Assembly (NCBI RefSeq): GCF_008843145.1
Contig: NZ_CP030265.1
Coordinates: 5,015,001 to 5,079,000, forward strand
DNA length: 64,000 nt
Source of the DNA: Skermanella pratensis
GTDB taxonomy: Bacteria > Pseudomonadota > Alphaproteobacteria > Azospirillales > Azospirillaceae
Reading direction: 5' to 3'
Translations under genes and position numbers: made by a program
Part shown: positions 54,294 through 62,682 of the stretch, piece after piece
Layout of the letters: each line of letters begins with the position of its first letter
Position numbering within the stretch: the stretch's first letter is position 1
The notes under the pieces: generated by a model
The model's input: the letters and a program-made list of their open reading frames with translations, nothing else
What the model was told of the DNA's origin: nothing
Databases searched by the model: none

Positions 54294-54449
54294 AGCCCGG
54301 TGGCGATATTCGGCGCTTTCGGGGGGTGCGGCGGGGTGCGGCCCTGCCCGCGCGCGGCGGTCCCGCCGCCCCCCGGCGGAAGGCGCGGAATGTCATCAAG
54401 CGTCATCATTTTCCCTGTCTCGATCCAGGGGTGCTGCCCATAATATTAT

Positions 54450-54519
54450 CCACAGATGCACGCAGATAAACACGGATAAGAACTGACAATATCCGTGTCC
54501 ACCTGCGCGCATTTGTGGG
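54450..54519. repeat. Imperfect inverted repeat (hairpin-forming intergenic element)
   Basis: Two arms of about 29 bases, 54450-54478 and 54490-54519, are imperfect reverse complements around an 11-base loop. The left arm has CCACAGATGCACGCAG and ACACGGATA; the right arm has TATCCGTGT and GCGCATTTGTGG. The flanking sequence is AT-rich relative to the genome. It resembles the small palindromic intergenic repeats seen in many proteobacteria and could end the enoyl-CoA hydratase transcript. Confidence 0.65.
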
Positions 54520-54594
54520 CAACTCCCCTATCTTCCTGGCCGTCGTCGTCCACGGCAGGCCAGGAAGCCAGGGTCTTCAGCGGCGGTCGTCCTC

Positions 54595-55410
54595 CTACCG
54601 GCCTTCCCACACCGGCGGGCGCTTGGCGAGGAAGGCGTCTATCCCCTCCTCCGCGTCGCGGGCCAGCATGTTCTTCGTCATGACGTCGCTGGCATAGGCG
54701 TAGGCGTCGTCCAAGCCCATTTCGAGCTGGCGGTAGAAGGCCTCCTTGCCGATCGCCAGGGTAAGCGGCGACTTGGACGCGATCCGGGCGGCGAGATCCT
54801 GGACGGTCGCGTCCAGCTCGGCTTCGGGCACCGCCTGGTTGATCAGGCCGAACATCACGGCGTCGCCGGCGCCGATCATGTCGCCGGTCAGCAGCATCTC
54901 CATCGCGTGCTTGCGGCCGACCGCGCGGGACAGCGCCACCATGGGGGTGGAGCAGAACAGGCCGATATTGACGCCCGGCGTCGCGAAGCGGGTCGTGTCC
55001 GCCGCGATGGCGAGGTCGCAGGTGGCGACCAGCTGGCAGCCGGCCGCCGTGGCGATGCCGTGGACGCGGGCGATCACCGGCTGGCGCAGGCGGGTGATCG
55101 TCGTCATCAGGCGGGAGCACTGCCGGAACAGCGCCTCGTAGGTCTCCCGCCCCGGGTTGGCGCGGATCTCCTTCAGGTCATGGCCGGCGCAGAAGGCCGG
55201 GCCGGCCCCGGCCAGCACCACCACCTTGATCCCGGCATCGTCGCGGATGTCCTCCAGCTCCTCGGTCAGCAGGGTCATCAGCTCCATGGAGAGCGCGTTG
55301 CGGGCGGCGGGCCGGTTCAGCGTCAGCGTCGCCACGCCGTCGCGGACCTCGCGCAGCAGGATCGGTTCCGCAGGGCGGGCGGCGGCCGGGGCTGAGCCTG
55401 TGGCTGTCAT
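54595..55410 (-). CDS. Enoyl-CoA hydratase/isomerase family protein
   Basis: A 271-residue crotonase-fold enzyme. It has the oxyanion-hole segment AGAGPAFCAGHDLKE and the ATAAGCQLVATCDLAIAADTTRFATPGVNIGLF stretch; the ordinary bacterial catalytic Glu in the second position is not obvious (the segment reads SRAVGRKHAMEML), so the activity is uncertain and ECHDC3-like proteins are the nearest comparison. The ATG at 55410 was preferred over 55506. It is divergent from the thioesterase gene, suggesting a shared acyl-CoA role. Confidence 0.85.
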   Translation of the reverse strand: MTATGSAPAAARPAEPILLREVRDGVATLTLNRPAARNALSMELMTLLTEELEDIRDDAGIKVVVLAGAGPAFCAGHDLKEIRANPGRETYEALFRQCSRLMTTITRLRQPVIARVHGIATAAGCQLVATCDLAIAADTTRFATPGVNIGLFCSTPMVALSRAVGRKHAMEMLLTGDMIGAGDAVMFGLINQAVPEAELDATVQDLAARIASKSPLTLAIGKEAFYRQLEMGLDDAYAYASDVMTKNMLARDAEEGIDAFLAKRPPVWEGR

Positions 55411-55514
55411 GGTGGCGTTCTCCCGTTCTCGTTCGCTATGTGATAGGGGGTGATAGCGGCTATGTGTGGTGTCGCGCATGGGAAACCATGCGGCGACCGG
55501 ATTCAAGGGACGAG

Positions 55515-55979
55515 ATGAAGGGGACCCGGGGAATGGATGAGTCGGCGATCGCGGCGGCGGAACTGGAAACGCTGATCCGGGAGGGCGTGCCGCTGGTCGG
55601 CAGCTACGGCGTCGTGGTCGAGAGCGTGGGCGCCGGGACGATCCGGCTGCGCATGCCCTACCGCCAGGATTTCGTGCGGCCCGGCGGCACGGTCACGGGC
55701 CCCGCCCTGTTCGGGCTGGCCGACGTGGCGCTCTACGGCGCCGTTCTCAGCCTGATCGGCCGGGTCGAGCTGGCGGTCACCACCAGCATGACCATCAATT
55801 TCCTGCGCAGGCCCGGCCAGCGGGCGGTGATCGCCGAGGCGCGGGTGCTGAAGCTGGGCAAGCGGCTGGCCTATGGCGACATCCTGCTCTATTCCGAGGG
55901 CGAGGACGACCCGGTCGCCCACGTCACCGGCACCTACAGCATCCCGCCCGACCGCCCTCCCGTCACCATGCTGGCGTGA
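55515..55979 (+). CDS. PaaI-family hot-dog-fold thioesterase
   Basis: A 154-residue single hot-dog domain. The GTVTGPALFGLADVALYGAVLSLIG helix with the catalytic Asp, the VTTSMTINFLRRPG strand, and the following VIAEARVLKLGKRLAYGDILLYSEG region fit the PaaI/YbgC-like acyl-CoA thioesterases. The start at 55515 has an AAGGGA ribosome-binding site; 55533 is an alternative. It is divergent from the enoyl-CoA hydratase gene. Confidence 0.85.
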   Translation: MKGTRGMDESAIAAAELETLIREGVPLVGSYGVVVESVGAGTIRLRMPYRQDFVRPGGTVTGPALFGLADVALYGAVLSLIGRVELAVTTSMTINFLRRPGQRAVIAEARVLKLGKRLAYGDILLYSEGEDDPVAHVTGTYSIPPDRPPVTMLA

Positions 55980-55985
55980 GACGCG

Positions 55986-56005
55986 TGCGGTATGGTGATA
56001 CCGCA
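55986..56005. repeat. Perfect 20-nt inverted repeat, copy 1
   Basis: TGCGGTAT, four bases, ATACCGCA: a perfect 8-bp inverted repeat, seven bases after the thioesterase stop. A related copy lies at 56054-56071. Suitable as a dimeric regulator site or a short hairpin. Confidence 0.7.
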
Positions 56006-56053
56006 TGATGAAACCAATCGAAAAAATCCTTTTCCGGCAACGGGATAAGAGGC

Positions 56054-56071
56054 GCGGTATCATGGTACCGC
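56054..56071. repeat. Related inverted repeat, copy 2
   Basis: GCGGTA, six bases, TACCGC, sharing the GCGGTAT...TACCGC core with copy 1. It lies 36 bases upstream of the -35 element of the rplM promoter. Confidence 0.6.
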
Positions 56072-56106
56072 ACATCTAAATCCCTGCAGTCGCGGTGTTT
56101 TTCCGG

Positions 56107-56136
56107 TTGACTCATGCCATGCCGAAGCCCTAGAAC
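56107..56136 (+). promoter_or_regulatory. Promoter of rplM-rpsI
   Basis: TTGACT (56107-56112), 18 bases, TAGAAC (56131-56136). Transcription would begin near 56143, leaving a leader of about 60 bases before rplM. Confidence 0.5.
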
Positions 56137-56202
56137 AGCGCCCAACTTCGGCAGGGGAGTCCCGCTCTCGTGCCGTTACCGGTATTTCTTGAGAGAGTGG
56201 CA

Positions 56203-56667
56203 ATGAAGACCCTGTCCCTGAAGCCGTCCGAAGTCGAAAAGAAGTGGTTCGTAATCGACGCGGAAGGCCTCGTCCTCGGACGTATGGCGAGCATCATCGC
56301 CAACATCCTGCGCGGCAAGCACAAGCCGTTCTATACCCCGCACGTCGACTGCGGCGACAACATCATCGTCATCAATGCCGAGAAGGTCCGCCTGACCGGC
56401 AACAAGCGCAACGACGACATCTTCTACTGGCACACCGGCTACCCCGGCGGCATCAAGGGCCGTTCCAAGGGGCAGATCCTGGACGGCAAGTATCCCGAGC
56501 GCGTGGTCATCAAGGCGGTGGAGCGCATGGTTCCGCGCGGTCCGCTGGGCCGCAAGCAGATGGGCAACCTGAAGGTTTACGGCGGCACCGCCCATCCGCA
56601 CGAAGCCCAGCAGCCGGAGGTGCTGGACATCGGCGCCCGGAACCCGAAGAACAAGAGGATCGCATAA
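56203..56667 (+). CDS. rplM: 50S ribosomal protein L13
   Basis: A 154-residue ribosomal protein. [30 protein letters not shown], the [15 protein letters not shown] segment and the [24 protein letters not shown] motif are diagnostic. The ATG at 56203 fits the standard start. It is two bases from rpsI, the universal L13-S9 pair. Confidence 0.98.
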   Translation: MKTLSLKPSEVEKKWFVIDAEGLVLGRMASIIANILRGKHKPFYTPHVDCGDNIIVINAEKVRLTGNKRNDDIFYWHTGYPGGIKGRSKGQILDGKYPERVVIKAVERMVPRGPLGRKQMGNLKVYGGTAHPHEAQQPEVLDIGARNPKNKRIA

Positions 56668-56669
56668 TC

Positions 56670-57170
56670 ATGGCGCAGGTCACCACCACCCTTGCCGATC
56701 TGAAGAACCTGACCGGCGGCGCCTCCTCCACAGTCACCGCAGTGGACGCCGTCGCCGCGGCGCCCGAGCCGAAGATCGACGCCCAGGGCCGCGCCTATGC
56801 CACCGGCAAGCGGAAGAACGCGGTCGCCCGCGTCTGGATCAAGCCGGGCTCCGGCAAGGTCACCGTCAACGGCCGCGACATCGGCGTGTACTTCGCCCGC
56901 CCGGTGCTGCGCATGCTGCTGAACCAGCCGTTCGAGATCGTCGCCCGCATCGACCAGTACGACGTGACCTGCACGGTCGCCGGCGGCGGCCTGTCGGGCC
57001 AGGCCGGCGCCGTGCGCCACGGCATCTCCAAGGCGCTGACCTACTACGAGCCGGGCCTGCGCTCGCCGCTGAAGGCCGCCGGCTTCCTGACCCGCGACGC
57101 CCGCGTCGTCGAGCGTAAGAAGTACGGCCGTGCCAAGGCCCGCCGCAGCTTCCAGTTCTCGAAGCGCTAA
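56670..57170 (+). CDS. rpsI: 30S ribosomal protein S9
   Basis: A 166-residue protein. The conserved core starts near residue 38 ([32 protein letters not shown]) and ends with the essential C-terminal [17 protein letters not shown] tail that contacts P-site tRNA. An N-terminal extension of about 35 residues, Ala- and Thr-rich, precedes the core, as in other alphaproteobacteria. The transcript ends at the terminator 45 bases downstream. Confidence 0.98.
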   Translation: MAQVTTTLADLKNLTGGASSTVTAVDAVAAAPEPKIDAQGRAYATGKRKNAVARVWIKPGSGKVTVNGRDIGVYFARPVLRMLLNQPFEIVARIDQYDVTCTVAGGGLSGQAGAVRHGISKALTYYEPGLRSPLKAAGFLTRDARVVERKKYGRAKARRSFQFSKR

Positions 57171-57214
57171 CGGGTACCCAGGGCACCAAGCCCCGCATTT
57201 CTGTTATACTGCGG

Positions 57215-57249
57215 CAGGGCGTCCCGATCGGGGCGCCCTGTTCGTTTTC
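57215..57249 (+). terminator. Rho-independent terminator of rplM-rpsI
   Basis: Eleven paired bases (57215-57225 with 57230-57240, one G-T wobble) with a GATC loop, followed by TTCGTTTTC. It ends the ribosomal protein transcript before argC. Confidence 0.88.
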
Positions 57250-57309
57250 GTACTCGCTGCCACCACCCCCGCCCTACTGTCCCGCTCTTCGCCTTTGGGA
57301 GTTCGTTCC

Positions 57310-58362
57310 ATGCCCGAAACGGTCGATCGGATCCGGATCGCCATCCTGGGAGCCAGCGGCTATACCGGTGCCGAACTGGTCCGCATGCTGGCCCGCCACC
57401 CCGCCGCCGACATCCGCGCCCTGACGGCGGAGCGCCAGGCCGGCAAGCCGCTGTCGGACGTCTTCCCCCATCTGGCCTACCTGAAGTTGCCGGATCTGGT
57501 GAAGATCGAGCAGGTCGACTGGTCGGAGATCGACTTCGTCTTCTGCGGCCTGCCCCACGGCACCACCCAGGAGATCATCCGGGCGTTGCCGGGCACGCTG
57601 AGGGTCGTCGACCTGTCGGCCGATTTCCGCCTGTCGGACGCCGCGACCTACGCCGAGTGGTACGGCCACGAGCACCAGGCGGTGGAGCTCCAGTCCAGGG
57701 CGGTCTACGGGCTGACCGAGTTCAACCGCCAGGGCGTGCGCAACGCCCGGCTGGTCGCCAACCCCGGCTGCTACCCGACCGCGACCCTGATCCCGCTGCT
57801 GCCGCTGGTGCTGGACGGGCTGATCGAGACCGACGACATCATCGTCGACGCCAAGTCCGGGGTCAGCGGCGCCGGCCGCGACGCCAAGCAGCAGAATCTG
57901 TTCTGCGAGGTCAGCGAGGGCATGCACGCCTACGGCGTCGGCCGCCACCGCCACATGCCGGAGATGGAGCAGGAGCTGGGCCTCGCCGCCGGCAAGCCGG
58001 TGACCATGGCCTTCACCCCGCACCTGATCCCCATGAACCGGGGCGAGTTCGTCACGACCTATGTCAGGCTGGCCGGGGGCAACACGCCGGACGACCTGCG
58101 CGCGGCGCTGGCGGCACGCTTCGAGGCCGAGCCCTTCGTCCAGGTGCTGCCGGCTGGCGCGGTGCCGCACACCAAGAATGTGCGCGGGTCGAACCAGATC
58201 CATATTTCGGTGTTCCCGGACCGGATCAAGGGCCGCGCGATCGTGCTGTCGGTGATCGACAACCTGGTCAAGGGCGCCTCGGGCCAGGCGATCCAGAACA
58301 TGAACGTGATGACCGGCCTGATCGAGACCATGGGCCTGGAGCAGGCGCCCCTGTTCCCGTGA
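57310..58362 (+). CDS. argC: N-acetyl-gamma-glutamyl-phosphate reductase
   Basis: A 350-residue enzyme of arginine synthesis that reduces N-acetylglutamyl phosphate. NADP-binding ILGASGYTGAELVRML, DFVFCGLPHG, the catalytic Cys in LVANPGCYPTATL, SGVSGAGRDAK and the catalytic His in FTPHLIPMNRGEF are present. The start at 57310 gives the usual length. rpsI upstream of argC is a common arrangement in alphaproteobacteria. Confidence 0.97.
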   Translation: MPETVDRIRIAILGASGYTGAELVRMLARHPAADIRALTAERQAGKPLSDVFPHLAYLKLPDLVKIEQVDWSEIDFVFCGLPHGTTQEIIRALPGTLRVVDLSADFRLSDAATYAEWYGHEHQAVELQSRAVYGLTEFNRQGVRNARLVANPGCYPTATLIPLLPLVLDGLIETDDIIVDAKSGVSGAGRDAKQQNLFCEVSEGMHAYGVGRHRHMPEMEQELGLAAGKPVTMAFTPHLIPMNRGEFVTTYVRLAGGNTPDDLRAALAARFEAEPFVQVLPAGAVPHTKNVRGSNQIHISVFPDRIKGRAIVLSVIDNLVKGASGQAIQNMNVMTGLIETMGLEQAPLFP

Positions 58363-58431
58363 GTCTGCCGCGGAGGGGCGGTGTCCCGCCGCCCATGGTG
58401 CGCGGGACGCGCACCCTCCGCCGAAGGCTTG

Positions 58432-59397
58432 TCAGAAGTGGGTCCAGCCCCGGGACGGAAGCGGCAGGGGCTGACCCGCGGCGTCCAGGACGGTGACGCT
58501 TCCGGGCTCGCCGCCGGGGGCCAGCCGGCCGATCTCGGTCACGTCGGCGCCCGTGGCGAGCAGCGCGTCGCGGTCCTGCGGCTTCATCGTGAAGACGATC
58601 TCGTAGTCGTCGCCGCCGGTCAGCGCCGCCGCCAGCAGGCCGGCGTCGGCGGTCACGACGGCGCGGGTGGCGGCGGACAGGGGGACGCGGTCCGCATGGA
58701 TGACGGCGGCGAGGCCCGAGACCTCGCACAGATGCGCCAGGTCGGCGACCAAGCCGTCGGACACGTCGAGGCCGGCCGTGGCGAAGCGCCGCAGCACCGG
58801 CACCAGGGACAGGCGGGGTTGCGGGCGGCGGTAGCGGTCGATCAGCGGCTGGGGGTCGGCGGCGGTCAGGTTTCCCTGTAGCACTCTCAGGCCGAGCACG
58901 GCGTCGCCGATGGTGCCGCTGACGAAGACGAGGTCGCCGGCCCCCGCTCCGCCCCGGCGCAGCGCCTTGCCGGCGGGCACCAGGCCGAAGGCGGTCACCG
59001 ACAGGGTGACGGGTCCCGGCGTGGACACGCTGTCGCCGCCCATCAGGTGGATGCCATACTCCCGCTGGTCGCGGGCCAGCTGGGCGGCGAACTCACCGAG
59101 CCAACCATCGCCGAGGCCCGCGGGCAGGCTGGTGACCAGCGAATAGGCCAAGGGCTCGGCGGCCATGGCGGCAAGGTCGGACAGGTTAACCCGCAGCATC
59201 TTGGCGGCGATGTCCGCCGGCGGGTCGTCGGCCAGGAAATGCACGCCGGCGACCAGCGCGTCGGTGGTCACCACCAGCTCCCGGCCCGCCGGAATGCCGA
59301 AGACCGCCGCGTCGTCGGTCAGGCCGAGCGCGCCGGGGAATCCCGCCGCCAGGGGCTTCAGGTATCGTTCGATCCGGCCGAATTCACCGAGCGGCAC
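58432..59397 (-). CDS. thiL: Thiamine-monophosphate kinase
   Basis: A 321-residue kinase that makes thiamine diphosphate. LGEFGRIERYL, LTDDAAVFG, the Mg/ATP loop ELVVTTDALVAGVHFLADDPPADIAAK, MAAEPLAYSL (in the usual A-M-GA region), GGDSVSTPGPV and DVSDGLVADLAHL are all ThiL motifs. The start is a GTG at 59397 inside the nusB 3' end; a 14-base overlap suggests coupling. A longer frame to 59514 is not supported. Confidence 0.93.
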   Translation of the reverse strand: MPLGEFGRIERYLKPLAAGFPGALGLTDDAAVFGIPAGRELVVTTDALVAGVHFLADDPPADIAAKMLRVNLSDLAAMAAEPLAYSLVTSLPAGLGDGWLGEFAAQLARDQREYGIHLMGGDSVSTPGPVTLSVTAFGLVPAGKALRRGGAGAGDLVFVSGTIGDAVLGLRVLQGNLTAADPQPLIDRYRRPQPRLSLVPVLRRFATAGLDVSDGLVADLAHLCEVSGLAAVIHADRVPLSAATRAVVTADAGLLAAALTGGDDYEIVFTMKPQDRDALLATGADVTEIGRLAPGGEPGSVTVLDAAGQPLPLPSRGWTHF

Positions 59398-59947
59398 GGG
59401 AAGGGTCCGGCGTCGCCAGGTCCTCGGCCCGGATCGCGCGGGCCAGCTTGTCCAGCACGCCGTTGACCATGGCCGGCTCGCGCCCGGCGAAGAAGGCGTG
59501 CGACACGTCCACATACTCGCTGATCACGATGCGCGGATGGGTGTCCACATGCACCAGCAGCTCGAAGGCGCCGGCCCGCAGGATCGCACGCATCAGCAGT
59601 TCCAGCCGGCCCACCGGCCACTGGGCGTCCAGGCAGGAGCCCAGCATCTCGTCCAGCTCGGCCCGGCGGGCGCTGGCGCCGCGCAGGATGTCGGAGAACA
59701 GCTGGGGGTCGGCCGCGACATAGGTGTCGCCGTCCACCTCGTGGCCCAGCCGGTGCTTTATGAATTCACCCAGGACCGACTCCGCGTTGGTGCCGGTCAG
59801 GTCGATCTGATAAAGCGCCTGCACGGCCGCCAGCCGGGCCGCCTTGCGGCGCGCCTTCGCGGAGCCGCCGCCGCTGCGGCGTGACCCCGAACCGGAAGTG
59901 CCGCGCTTGGGCGGGGCGCCTTCGCGCGCATCGTCGGACTGTGCCAT
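59384..59947 (-). CDS. nusB: NusB, transcription antitermination factor
   Basis: A 187-residue protein that binds BoxA RNA with S10. The RRKAARLAAVQALYQIDLTG start, the LILRAGAFELLVH-like helix (MRAILRAGAFELLVHVDTHPRIVISEYVDVSHAF) and the VNGVLDKLARAIR end are typical. About 35 basic, Ser/Gly-rich residues precede the domain, longer than in E. coli. It follows ribH and overlaps thiL by 14 bases. Confidence 0.95.
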   Translation of the reverse strand: MAQSDDAREGAPPKRGTSGSGSRRSGGGSAKARRKAARLAAVQALYQIDLTGTNAESVLGEFIKHRLGHEVDGDTYVAADPQLFSDILRGASARRAELDEMLGSCLDAQWPVGRLELLMRAILRAGAFELLVHVDTHPRIVISEYVDVSHAFFAGREPAMVNGVLDKLARAIRAEDLATPDPSRAAR

Positions 59948-59968
59948 GGTGGAGCTTTTCAATCGCGT

Positions 59969-60024
59969 CTATGTCGGGTCGGAGTCTGTGTCTGATCGGT
60001 GTCTATGTCTGATCGGAGTCTTTG
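59969..60024. repeat. Direct repeat between ribH and nusB
   Basis: Two 22-base units, 59969-59990 and 60003-60024, both reading CTATGTC-NNN-TCGGAGTCT-NTG, with a partial unit (TCTGATCGG) between. It lies in the short gap between the ribH stop and nusB start. Confidence 0.65.
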
Positions 60025-60043
60025 CCTGAACGGAACGGCCCGG

Positions 60044-60565
60044 TCAGGACGTGAGGCCGAAGTGGCGCTTCAACCGGATCATGTCAAGGCACGCGTTGGC
60101 GACCGCCCCGCCCTTGTTCTTCTGATCCACCTTGGCGCGCGCCCAGGCCTGGTCGTCGTTCTCGACCGTGAGGATGCCGTAGCCGATCGCGGCGTTGTGG
60201 CGCAAGGCCAGATCCTGCAACCCTCTGGCGCTCTCGACGCAGACATAGTCGTAGTGGGTCGTCTCGCCCCGGATCACGCAGCCGAGCGCCACGTAGCCGT
60301 CGTAGCGCGGCGGCGCCCCGGCCTCGTCGTTCGCATGGGCTGGGGCATGGGTGGCGTCGCCGCCGGCCAGGATCGCGAAATTGATCGCGGCCGGGATCTC
60401 GAAGGCGCCGGGCACCGCGATCCGGTCATAGGTCGCCCCGGCCGCCTCCAGCGCCAGGATGGCGCCGCGCACCAGCTCGTCGGCGATGTCCTCGTAGAAG
60501 CGGGCTTCGACGATCAGGACGTGGGGACCCATGATCTGGGCTACGGAATCGGGAACGGCGGACAT
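60044..60565 (-). CDS. ribH: 6,7-dimethyl-8-ribityllumazine synthase
   Basis: A 173-residue enzyme that forms the penultimate riboflavin intermediate and assembles as pentamers. VLIVEARFYEDIADELVRGAI, the VPGAFEIPAAINFAI substrate loop and the catalytic His in RGETTHYDYV are present. An insertion (GGDATHAPAHANDEAGAPPRYDG) between strands is somewhat longer than usual. It lies three bases after ribBA. Confidence 0.95.
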   Translation of the reverse strand: MSAVPDSVAQIMGPHVLIVEARFYEDIADELVRGAILALEAAGATYDRIAVPGAFEIPAAINFAILAGGDATHAPAHANDEAGAPPRYDGYVALGCVIRGETTHYDYVCVESARGLQDLALRHNAAIGYGILTVENDDQAWARAKVDQKNKGGAVANACLDMIRLKRHFGLTS

Positions 60566-60568
60566 GCC

Positions 60569-61756
60569 TCAGTCGGCTCCGGAAGTGGTTGCGTCTGAAC
60601 TGGTCAGCGGGATGGGCTGATGGCCGACCACGGTGAGGCCGTAGCCGTCGAGCCCGATGATCGTCTTCTTGTGGTTGGACAGGAGCACCATCTCCCGCAC
60701 GCCCAGGTCGAACAGGATCTGGGCGCCGATGCCGTAGTCGCGCAGCTCGCCCGCCGGGTTGGGCATGCCTTCGAGCTGGGCCTTGACGCGGCTGGACAGG
60801 CTGGTCGGCTGCGGCTCGCGCAGCAGCACGACGATGCCGCGGCCGGCCTCGGCGATCGCCCGCATCGCCGCCTGGAGTTCCCCGCCCCGGCCGCAGGACC
60901 GGTCGTGCAGCACGTCGTCCAGCACGTTAAGCGCGTGCATGCGGACCAGCACCGGCCCGGGCGCCGTGATGTCGCCCTTCACCAGCGCGATGTGCTCGGC
61001 GTACTGCACCTTGTTGACATAGACCATCATGCGGAACCGGCCGCCGTAGCGGCTGTCCAGCACGGTCTCCAGCGTGCGGTCGATGATCGTCTCGGTCCGG
61101 CGGCGGTGCGCGATCAGGTCGGCGATGGTGCCGATCTTCAGCCCGTGGAACTGGGCGAACTTCACCAGGTCCGGCAGGCGGGCCATGGTGCCGTCGTCGT
61201 TCATGATCTCGCAGATCACGCCGGCCGGGTTCAGTCCGACCATGCGGGCGACGTCGACCGCGGCCTCCGTATGGCCGGCGCGGACCAGGACGCCGCCGTC
61301 GCGCGCCATCAGCGGGAACACGTGGCCGGGGGTCGCGATGTCGTCGGCGCCCATCTCCGGGTCGATCGCGACCTGGATGGTGCGTGCCCGGTCGGCCGCC
61401 GAGATGCCGGTGGTGACGCCCTCCCGCGCCTCGATCGAGACGGTGAAGGCGGTCTGGTGGCGCGAGGCGTTCTGCTTGGCCATCAGGGGCAGGCGCAGCT
61501 TCTCGATCCGCTCGCCGGTCATGGCGAGGCAGATCAGGCCGCGGCCGAACTTCGCCATGAAGTTGATCGCCTCGGGCGTCGCCATCTGGGCGGGGATGAC
61601 GAGGTCGCCCTCGTTCTCCCGGTCCTCGTCGTCGACCAGGATGAACATCCGGCCCTGCCGGGCCTCCTCGAGGATTTCCTCGGTGGTCGAGAGATACTCG
61701 GTGTCGTGGGGGGTGCGGAGGCCCGCGACGAGGTCGGTCTTGTTGACGGTCCGCAT
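60569..61756 (-). CDS. 3,4-dihydroxy-2-butanone-4-phosphate synthase with degenerate GTP cyclohydrolase II domain (RibBX type)
   Basis: A 395-residue two-domain protein. The N-terminal RibB domain is intact (DDEDRENEGDLV, ASRHQTAFTVSIEA, HVFPLMARDGGVLVRAGHTEAAVDVARMVG). The C-terminal domain resembles GTP cyclohydrolase II, but of the three zinc-binding Cys of E. coli RibA (C54, C65, C67) only C288 is kept; the other two positions are N277 and R290. The NNP segment near the end reads NHK. This matches the RibBX class in which the second domain is inactive, so a separate ribA is probably encoded elsewhere. It is the middle gene of ribE-ribBX-ribH. Confidence 0.88.
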   Translation of the reverse strand: MRTVNKTDLVAGLRTPHDTEYLSTTEEILEEARQGRMFILVDDEDRENEGDLVIPAQMATPEAINFMAKFGRGLICLAMTGERIEKLRLPLMAKQNASRHQTAFTVSIEAREGVTTGISAADRARTIQVAIDPEMGADDIATPGHVFPLMARDGGVLVRAGHTEAAVDVARMVGLNPAGVICEIMNDDGTMARLPDLVKFAQFHGLKIGTIADLIAHRRRTETIIDRTLETVLDSRYGGRFRMMVYVNKVQYAEHIALVKGDITAPGPVLVRMHALNVLDDVLHDRSCGRGGELQAAMRAIAEAGRGIVVLLREPQPTSLSSRVKAQLEGMPNPAGELRDYGIGAQILFDLGVREMVLLSNHKKTIIGLDGYGLTVVGHQPIPLTSSDATTSGAD

Positions 61757-61759
61757 GAT

Positions 61760-62347
61760 CTAAAGGCTCTCCGCCAGGCGCGCGACGTAGCGGGCCAGCA
61801 TGTCCACTTCCATGTTCACCCTGCTGCCGGGACCCAGCGTCCGGAAGGTGGTGTGGGTCCGGGTATGCGGGATGATGTTGACGCCGAAGCGGCGCCCCTC
61901 GACCTCGTTGACGGTCAGCGACACGCCGTCCAGCGCTACCGAGCCCTTGGGCGCCACGAAGCGGGCCAGTTCGGCCGGCACCTCGAACAGGTAGCGCCAG
62001 CTGTCGCCCTCCCGCGTCGAGGAGACCACGTCGGCGACGCCGTCCACATGGCCGGAGACGATGTGCCCGCCCAGCTCGTCGCCCAGCCGCAGCGCGCGCT
62101 CCAGGTTGATCTCCGTCCCCTGCCCCCAGGTGCCGAGGGTCGTCTTGGACAGGGTCTCGCCGGAGGCCGAGATGGTGAACCGGCCGGGCGCCTTGTCGAT
62201 CACGGTCAGGCAGCAGCCGCTGCACGCGATCGAGGCGCCCATGTCGACGGTGCCCATGTCGAAGGCTGTCTCGATGGTGAAAAAGGTATCGCCCCGCCGC
62301 TCCACGGCGGCGACGCGACCCACGTCTGTTATGATTCCGGTGAACAT
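61760..62347 (-). CDS. ribE: Riboflavin synthase alpha subunit
   Basis: A 195-residue enzyme with two tandem beta-barrel domains that dismutates lumazine to riboflavin. MFTGIITDVGRVAAVE and the second-barrel GGHIVSGHVDGVADV are family signatures, with the catalytic SGCCLTV loop in the first barrel. The ATG at 62347 fits the family; longer frames upstream are not supported. It lies three bases upstream of ribBX on the same strand, and ribD is separated by an opposite-strand acyltransferase. Confidence 0.96.
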   Translation of the reverse strand: MFTGIITDVGRVAAVERRGDTFFTIETAFDMGTVDMGASIACSGCCLTVIDKAPGRFTISASGETLSKTTLGTWGQGTEINLERALRLGDELGGHIVSGHVDGVADVVSSTREGDSWRYLFEVPAELARFVAPKGSVALDGVSLTVNEVEGRRFGVNIIPHTRTHTTFRTLGPGSRVNMEVDMLARYVARLAESL

Positions 62348-62682
62348 GGGCACAAGCCTAGCAGCTTCGACGGATGCCGGCCACGTAACGGTAAGCCGCA
62401 GGGGTGATGACATGGCATCCGCCACCGCGCCAGTCAACCGCGGATGGGGCCGGCCGAGCGCGGTCCGGCGGCGCCGGATTCGGAAGGCATATGGGAGCAC
62501 AAAATCCAAACGCAGCCTTTCGAATAAATTTTGAGAATTCTTCCGAATAGATCGTGGCGCCATGGCTTCGGCACCCCCAGCATCATCCGGAAAAGTAGCA
62601 TCTTCTGTAAGTCTTTTGGGGAACCTTGCCCCCGGGCGCGCCCTTCCATTTCCTGTGGATTGCATACTGGAAGACGTTCGCC
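62348..62682. other. Divergent region between ribE and the acyltransferase gene
   Basis: A 335-base gap carrying promoters for ribE-ribBX-ribH and for the acyltransferase. The part near 62480-62560 is conspicuously AT-rich (for example AAATTTTGAGAATTC) in contrast to the surrounding genes. I looked for an FMN riboswitch and saw none. Confidence 0.45.

Larger units (their letters stand above)
54188..54594. other. Upstream region of ccoG and tail of the enoyl-CoA hydratase gene
   Basis: A 407-base gap between two minus-strand genes. It contains the FNR/FixK-like site near the ccoG promoter and the imperfect inverted repeat described separately. The rest is GC-rich without an evident gene. Confidence 0.5.

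Noticed and set aside
57201-57214. Possible promoter (TATACT) before argC
   Set aside because: It lies just ahead of the rplM-rpsI terminator hairpin and lacks a convincing -35 partner.
62348-62560. Possible FMN riboswitch upstream of ribE
   Set aside because: I looked for the conserved AGGGGC...GGGTGAAATTCC-type segments and saw none, so no riboswitch is called.
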